A stretch of DNA of 64,000 bases, from positions 1-64,000 of the forward strand of contig NZ_JABKAU010000016.1 of NCBI RefSeq assembly GCF_013377885.1, in the 5' to 3' direction. Positions within the stretch are counted from its first letter, which is position 1. The number at the start of each line of letters is the position of its first letter. Made by a program: the position numbers and the translations under genes. The stretch is from Hymenobacter lapidiphilus (lineage in GTDB: Bacteria > Bacteroidota > Bacteroidia > Cytophagales > Hymenobacteraceae). Of this stretch, positions 60,143-64,000 are shown one piece after another. A model generated the notes under the pieces. The model saw nothing but the letters and a program-made list of their open reading frames with translations, made no database searches and had not been told where the DNA came from.

Positions 60143-60889
60143 ATGGCACGTCAGACGGGCATTATTGGCATCCAGGGCACCGTAGGGGGCCTGGTGTTCA
60201 GCAAAAACGGGAATATCTCCCAGAAGCCGGCAAGCGACAAGGCGGCCTTCGCTAACGCGCCGAGCCGGGCACGGACCCGCGAAAACGCGGCCGAGTTTGG
60301 CCTGGCCGCCAAGTACAGCAAGCTGCTGCGCGACTCACTGCGGGTGGCCATTGCTTCGGCCAGTGACAGTCAACTGGCGGCCCGCCTCACGAAAGTGATG
60401 CGCGAGGTTATCGGCCTCGACGACACGAACGACCGAGGCCAGCGCGTGTTCGACTCGGGCAACTCGGCGCCCCTGCTTGGCTTCAACTTCAACGCCGGGG
60501 CCGGCATCGGGCAGACCATGTACTTCCCCTACGAGCTAACCGGCAACGGGGCGGATGTGACCATGAGCATCCCGGCGCTGAACCCGGCCTCGGACATTGC
60601 TGCGCCGCAGGGCGCGACGCACTTCGAGGTGGTGTTTGCGGCCGCCGACCTGGACATGGAGATGCTGACGTTCACGGGGGCCGTGGTGGCCGCTCCGCTG
60701 GGCATTCTGCCCATCAACAGCGCGGCCCTAGTGAACCAGGCGGTGGTGGCCACTTTCCCAGCGGCTCCGGCGGCGGCTAACCTGGTGGTGGGCGTGGTGG
60801 GCATCAACTTCTACCAGCAGATTAACGGCAAGTTCTACGCCCTCAACAACAACAGCACCAACCCGCTGGCTATTGAGTACGTGGCCTAA
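60143..60889 (+). CDS. Conserved Bacteroidota element protein (MARQTGII family)
   Basis: A 248-residue protein whose start, MARQTGIIGIQGTVGGLVFS, matches a set of Bacteroidota proteins I know only as hypothetical. The pattern GTVGGLVFSKNG, then RTRENAAEFGLAAKYSKLLR, is the recurrent part. The rest is Ala/Gly/Asn-rich and beta-like (FNFNAGAGIGQTMYFPYELT). No signal peptide or enzyme motif is seen. It shares strand and close spacing with the next gene, and may be a structural or coat-like protein of the element; this is speculation. Confidence 0.7.
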   Translation: MARQTGIIGIQGTVGGLVFSKNGNISQKPASDKAAFANAPSRARTRENAAEFGLAAKYSKLLRDSLRVAIASASDSQLAARLTKVMREVIGLDDTNDRGQRVFDSGNSAPLLGFNFNAGAGIGQTMYFPYELTGNGADVTMSIPALNPASDIAAPQGATHFEVVFAAADLDMEMLTFTGAVVAAPLGILPINSAALVNQAVVATFPAAPAAANLVVGVVGINFYQQINGKFYALNNNSTNPLAIEYVA

Positions 60890-60893
60890 TGAC

Positions 60894-61005
60894 AGAAGTG
60901 AGAGGTGAGAAGCAAGAAGTGAGAGCCGGTCAACGGTCTACTTCTGCTCCTCACCTCTTCTGCTCAATTGCCCAGCTCTTCTCTCACTTCTCATCTCTCC
61001 TACCT
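60894..61005. repeat. Inverted pair of 7-nt tandem repeats
   Basis: From 60894: AGAAGTG, AGAGGTG, AGAAGCA, AGAAGTG, AGAG; the complementary CTCACCTCTTCTGCTC and CTCTCACTTCTCATCTCTCC follow. It fills the spacer between the MARQTG gene and the next start codon and resembles the element inside the E1 gene. It shows that heptad elements also occur inside the mobile region. Confidence 0.7.
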
Positions 61006-61017
61006 AACTTTTACCTC

Positions 61018-61470
61018 ATGGCACTTACTGCATATCAAGTCCAATTCAAGCGGCGCATGAAGCGCGCAATCCGCCAGCGGGCCAAGTCGGACCAAAAAGC
61101 CCGGCGCTACACCCAGCTGCTGGCCGACGCACTACGCCTGTCTCAGGACGCGGCCGCGCAGATGAATGCGCTCAACCAACTCTACAACGTGGACGTGAGC
61201 ACCCAGACTATTCTGGTACACGACCTGCTGGACGCGCTGCAACCCGACCAGTTGACGGGCTTGCTGGGCCAGAGCACGCCGGGCGAGGAAGAGCAGCTCT
61301 TCAATCCGATTCCCGACGGCAACGGTGGGCAGCCGTTGCCGGCCGACCCGTTGTTCGGGGATGTGGTTACGGGCCCGCCGATTGTACCACCGGCGCCGAC
61401 GGCAAGGGCTGCGACTCCGGAGAAGGATGTGGTGTCAGCAGTGGCACGGGAAGTGGAAACCCAGGATTAG
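61018..61470 (+). CDS. Small helical protein with acidic/Pro tail
   Basis: A 150-residue protein. The first 40 residues are basic (FKRRMKRAIRQRAKSDQKAR); a helical stretch follows (LLADALRLSQDAAAQMNALN). The last 70 are Pro/Gly-rich and disordered, ending EVETQD. I recognise no family. The ATG at 61018 was chosen because the longer frame runs through the heptad repeat. It is 17 bp past that repeat and downstream of the MARQTG gene, so probably the second gene of that unit. The hairpin at 61497 probably ends the unit. Confidence 0.6.
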   Translation: MALTAYQVQFKRRMKRAIRQRAKSDQKARRYTQLLADALRLSQDAAAQMNALNQLYNVDVSTQTILVHDLLDALQPDQLTGLLGQSTPGEEEQLFNPIPDGNGGQPLPADPLFGDVVTGPPIVPPAPTARAATPEKDVVSAVAREVETQD

Positions 61471-61496
61471 CGCTTTCCTGTCCATAACTAACCGGC

Positions 61497-61530
61497 AGGG
61501 CCGGCTCCTGCTTGCAGGGGCCGGCCTTTT
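61497..61530 (+). terminator. Probable terminator of the 60143-61470 unit
   Basis: AGGGCCGGC-CCTGC pairs with GCAGG-GCCGGCC around a short loop, followed by TTTT. Confidence 0.75.
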
Positions 61531-61594
61531 GCATGAGGAGCAATAGTTTCGGAGCGCGCTCGACCCCTAAACTTTTTCTAGTCAGAATCTGTAC

Positions 61595-61602
61595 TATATT
61601 TG
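61595..61602 (+). promoter_or_regulatory. -7 promoter box of a structured RNA candidate
   Basis: TATATTTG, an exact TAnnTTTG match, with no open frame of note downstream before the convergent DUF3800 gene. Confidence 0.6.
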
Positions 61603-61606
61603 CACA

Positions 61607-61705
61607 CCTTCTGCAATTGCAAGGGGTAGAAAGAAGCCTCTGTACCCACCGAAGCCTTGCGTTGCACGCGAGAGACGTTGTAGGTGGTATGGGGGCTTTC
61701 TTTAT
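61607..61705 (+). ncRNA. Candidate structured non-coding RNA
   Basis: Downstream of an exact -7 box, positions 61628-61650 pair with 61683-61703 to form a stem of about 19 bp with one bulged C and several G-U pairs. The 32-nt loop holds an inner hairpin (TTGCG/CGCGA). The 3' arm ends CTTTCTTT, like an intrinsic terminator. No coding sequence of note lies within. The G-U content means the antisense strand would pair less well, which fits a plus-strand RNA. No known family is recognised. It converges on the DUF3800 gene and overlaps only its 3' end region. Confidence 0.45.
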
Positions 61706-61710
61706 GCAGT

Positions 61711-62535
61711 TTACTCTGGTACGGGTTCGATAGGAGGCTGCCGCTGGAAATTCCAATGGCGATAGGCGTGTTCCCAGCTTACCTCTGGGGTAGGGCGACC
61801 AGTGCTAGCCCCAATGTTAAAGCGGGGGTACAGAGCCACGATACGCCGGTGAATATGCTTGTAAAGCTTCTCTTTGGCGACAGTACGTTTGCCGCGTAAG
61901 CGCTGGCCTGGTGGTTTTTCCAGATGCTGCTTATTGAGGCGGAAGGCCATTGCCCCCAATACTACGTCGAGACACTGGAGCAGTGGGTGGTGAGCAGAAT
62001 CTACTTCGCCAATAGCATCGGGGGCTAACTGAATACCAGCTTTCTTGAACTCGGGCTGTTGCGGCAGCCGGAGTAAATAGTTTTTGAAAAGTTGATTTTT
62101 TGCTTCCTTATCCGGCAGCTTATCGAAAAATAGCTCCAGATGATTGGCACCGTCGGCGGGCACAGGTAGGTATTGCAGGCCGAAAGCATGTTTGAGGAAT
62201 TGGTAGTACAGTAAATGGTACTGGTGCTGCCGCTGATAGGTGGTGAGGCTAGAGCCAGGTGCATGCAGATTCTGCGTGAACATGATACGCACTCTGACGT
62301 GGCCGGCGGCCACAAAGTCAAAGAAGAAGTCCATCAACTCTTGATAAACAGGCAGCAGGAATTCATTGGTTTTCGTCCATTTCACTTCCCCAGTCAGTCC
62401 CAGTTCCTGAAATTTGTCCCGCAACAGCGGAATAAGTAATCCCGCTATCCGACTGTCAACAATGAGTCCTCCATAAAAATCTGAAAAAAGCCGGCCCCGC
62501 AAAACGGACTCGTCACAGTAGATATAATAGCGCAT
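61711..62535 (-). CDS. DUF3800-domain protein
   Basis: A 274-residue protein with the DUF3800 N-terminus YYIYCDESVLRGRLFSDFYG (YxDES motif), GEVKWTK and the later LELFFDKLPDKEAKNQL and SAHHPLLQCLDVVLGAMAF regions. DUF3800 is predicted to have an RNase H-like fold with acidic metal ligands (Asp in CDES, Asp in FFDK, Asp near the end), but its activity is not established. Such genes occur often on mobile elements. The ATG at 62535 was chosen because the domain begins directly there. It is convergent with the RNA candidate. Confidence 0.88.
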   Translation of the reverse strand: MRYYIYCDESVLRGRLFSDFYGGLIVDSRIAGLLIPLLRDKFQELGLTGEVKWTKTNEFLLPVYQELMDFFFDFVAAGHVRVRIMFTQNLHAPGSSLTTYQRQHQYHLLYYQFLKHAFGLQYLPVPADGANHLELFFDKLPDKEAKNQLFKNYLLRLPQQPEFKKAGIQLAPDAIGEVDSAHHPLLQCLDVVLGAMAFRLNKQHLEKPPGQRLRGKRTVAKEKLYKHIHRRIVALYPRFNIGASTGRPTPEVSWEHAYRHWNFQRQPPIEPVPE

Positions 62536-62642
62536 CAGCAAAAATGAGTATGCCGGGCAGCGTACGAACACAGCCCGGCATTCAAAAATAGTAGATTCCG
62601 ACTGCTAAATGGCCTTTACGCATAATTGATTGGGAATAAAGG

Positions 62643-63278
62643 TTAGCCGTTAGCTGCACGACGACGCAACAATGCCGCGTACTTCTTGCGTCCCTGCTCA
62701 ATGAAGCCAGGCGAAGCAGTGGCGTCGAATACCCAGACTGCGTGCGGGGCCTTCTTCTGCACGCCGATAATCAGGAAGCGGTCAGCGGCAAGCGCGTCGA
62801 GGTACAGAGCGGCCTGGCGGTCGTAGTCATACTGCCCGGCGCAAGCCAGGAAGTGTGGGAGGTCCTGGCAGCTGGTGGTTTTGAAGTCTATCAGCGTGGT
62901 GCGGCGGCCGGCTGGGCTGCGCACGAGCAGGTCGGGGCGCACTTTTACCAGCAGGCCGGTTTCGGTATGCACCGCGGTATGCGTGAGCTCGGGGGTGCCA
63001 CGGTAAAGCAGGTCGCGGCAGTAGCGCTGGCGGCGTACCTGGCGGGCTAGCGCTTCGAGCTGGCCCCAGGGGCATTTATCGTCGGTACGGGCGTAGGTGG
63101 CCGGCTCTAGGGTGGCAGCGTGGAAGGCCGTGCCGTAGGCCAAGGCCTGCGGATTGGGGGCGCGGAGCTGGCCCAGCACCTGCGCCTTCAGATTGGAGAG
63201 GTCGGTATTGCTGATGGCGGGCAGGGCGCGGTGCTGCTCCTGGGTGAGGCCGGGGTAGGCTTGCAGATTATGGAACAT
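62643..63278 (-). CDS. PD-(D/E)XK exonuclease, RecE-like
   Basis: A 211-residue nuclease. The N-terminus ISNTDLSNLKAQVLGQL and the FHAATLEP region match the RecE/YqaJ-type element exonucleases. The core is visible: LLVKVRPDLLVRSP (Asp), TLIDFKTTSC (the D-x-K of the PD-(D/E)XK fold), then GQYDYDRQAALYLDALA with conserved Gln and Tyr. RecE-type enzymes resect double-stranded DNA 5' to 3' and work with a RecT-type annealing protein. The ATG at 63278 was chosen because the longer frame runs through the next gene. It belongs to a minus-strand group continuing past the window. Confidence 0.82.
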   Translation of the reverse strand: MFHNLQAYPGLTQEQHRALPAISNTDLSNLKAQVLGQLRAPNPQALAYGTAFHAATLEPATYARTDDKCPWGQLEALARQVRRQRYCRDLLYRGTPELTHTAVHTETGLLVKVRPDLLVRSPAGRRTTLIDFKTTSCQDLPHFLACAGQYDYDRQAALYLDALAADRFLIIGVQKKAPHAVWVFDATASPGFIEQGRKKYAALLRRRAANG

Positions 63279-63297
63279 GGTGGTAGGTGAAATGGGG

Positions 63298-63543
63298 TTA
63301 GCGGATGATAGCCAGGCGCTGGGAATCGGCGGTGCGGTGCAGCCAGACGTGGGCGCCGCCACAGCCGACCAGGTAGGCGGGCCCGGGGAAGAGCTGGCGT
63401 ACATCGGGGGCCAGGTCGCGCAGGTCGGGCCGGGGTTCGGCAGTGGCTAGCGTCTCGGTGAGCCTGGCCAATAAGGCAGCCTCGGCTTCGTCGTGGGGTG
63501 GCTGCTCAATGAGCAGCCGGGGCGGGTCGGTGGTGGTATCCAT
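63298..63543 (-). CDS. Small unknown protein in the recombination group
   Basis: An 81-residue protein of no recognised family. It is rich in Pro, Leu and Arg, with a helical N-terminal half (DEAEAALLARLTETLATAEP) and a late YLVGCGGAHVWLHRTADSQR. The ATG at 63543 was chosen as the start of the soluble part. It lies 19 bp upstream of the exonuclease gene and 66 bp after the partial gene, so it is probably co-transcribed with both. Confidence 0.6.
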   Translation of the reverse strand: MDTTTDPPRLLIEQPPHDEAEAALLARLTETLATAEPRPDLRDLAPDVRQLFPGPAYLVGCGGAHVWLHRTADSQRLAIIR

Positions 63544-63609
63544 GATGGCAGTGAGCAAGTGAACGGATAGCCGGATGGCCCCCACGGCGGATACCGCGGG
63601 GGCCGGGCA

Positions 63610-64000
63610 CTAGGCGGCCTGGGGCAGGGCGGCGGGCTCCGGGCTGCCGGGGGTGCTGTCGTCTGCCGCCGACGTATCCCCGCCGGGCACGGTGTAGCCG
63701 TGCACGGTGTAGCCGTGCTGGATGCGCATGTCGGCTGCGCCGGTGTAGGTTTCAGCCCGCCAGATAGGGAAGTCGTGGGCGAAGTCGCGGCGGGCTACTA
63801 CCTCGGATAGCTCGGCGGGCTCGTAGCTGAACTGGGCCAGGTAGTAGGTGGCCTTCTTGCCCTCCTTGGTCGTTTCCTTCTTCACGGCGCGCACATGGAC
63901 AACTACATCGGCCAGCGTGAGCTCATCGTAGAACAGCGGCTCAATGAGGCGGTACAGGTTCTCGACGCTGTAGCCGTGGAAGAGCACGGCGCATACGGCG
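63610..64000 (-). CDS. Partial protein at the window edge, recombination group
   Basis: At least 130 residues ending at a stop at 63610. The frame stays open to the window edge, and the first GTG at 63987 is probably internal. It has LYRLIEPLFYDELTLADVVV, VKKETTKEGKKATYYLAQFS and RRDFAHDFPIWRAETYTGAA, then an Ala/Pro/Ser-rich acidic tail. Position beside a RecE-like exonuclease suggests a single-strand annealing or other recombination partner, but I do not recognise RecT or Erf motifs in the visible part. The start lies outside the window. Confidence 0.6.
   Translation of the reverse strand, partial: AVCAVLFHGYSVENLYRLIEPLFYDELTLADVVVHVRAVKKETTKEGKKATYYLAQFSYEPAELSEVVARRDFAHDFPIWRAETYTGAADMRIQHGYTVHGYTVPGGDTSAADDSTPGSPEPAALPQAA

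Noticed and set aside
61595..61705. Retron msr/msd RNA
   Set aside because: No reverse transcriptase gene lies nearby and the fold lacks the retron a1/a2 pairing arrangement, so only an unclassified RNA candidate is reported.
51218..64000. Complete prophage
   Set aside because: No capsid, terminase, portal or tail genes are visible; only integrase, a RecE-like nuclease and element-type proteins, so an island or integrative element is the safer call.

Overview
The window looks like a chromosome segment of a Hymenobacter-like member of the Bacteroidota (Cytophagales). Support comes from GC-rich coding DNA, promoters of the Bacteroidota type (TAnnTTTG) with little use of Shine-Dalgarno sites, a SusC-type TonB receptor, a fused E1 alpha/beta 2-oxoacid dehydrogenase, a short archaeal/eukaryotic-type prolyl-tRNA synthetase and a YtxJ bacilliredoxin-like protein. 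The genus is inferred from style and was not tested by a search.

Region 1 (1-12.4 kb) holds a floA/nfeD membrane-microdomain pair, a GreA/GreB-type factor, proS, a Tyr/Gly-rich lipoprotein with tandem repeats, a FadL-like porin, a lipoprotein, a dipeptidyl-peptidase IV and a lipoprotein carrying a TonB C-terminal fold. Region 2 (12.6-20.0 kb) is a minus-strand envelope glycosylation cluster: two GT39-type mannosyl/arabinosyl-like transferases, a GtrB/DPM1-like GT2, a SAM methyltransferase and a large polytopic membrane protein. Region 3 (20.2-29.0 kb) holds three enzymes of the tryptophan-to-quinolinate (de novo NAD) route: 3-hydroxyanthranilate dioxygenase, kynureninase and kynurenine 3-monooxygenase. 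An AlkB-like dioxygenase and a TonB-dependent receptor lie between them. Region 4 (29.1-36.1 kb) holds a LytTR regulator converging on a large multi-PAS hybrid kinase, small lipoproteins and a DctA transporter. Region 5 (36.4-50.9 kb) is mostly housekeeping: lipA, OsmC, ytxJ, the E1 dehydrogenase, a frameshifted SusC, an M16 peptidase, pheS, a 3-hydroxyacyl-CoA dehydrogenase and two adjacent secreted proteins sharing an unrecognised motif.

Region 6 (50.96-64.0 kb) looks like the left part of an integrated element. A tRNA-Asn(GTT) is followed within 190 bp by a tyrosine recombinase. Next come two membrane-anchored AraC regulators, each next to an envelope hydrolase gene, then an HTH protein, a secreted nuclease, two phage/element-type proteins, a promoter-driven structured RNA candidate, a DUF3800 protein and a RecE-like exonuclease. 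The element runs off the right edge.

Scattered through the non-mobile part are several classes of palindromic repeat. One is a REPIN-like GC-rich element (four copies). Two other REP-like palindromes occur once each. A further set of elements is built from degenerate 7-nt tandem units, often arranged as inverted pairs; one sits in frame inside the E1 gene. Several genes (kynU, pheS, lipA, a methyltransferase, the island nuclease) have the promoter -7 box only 4-6 nt before the start codon, which predicts leaderless mRNAs and also fixes their starts.
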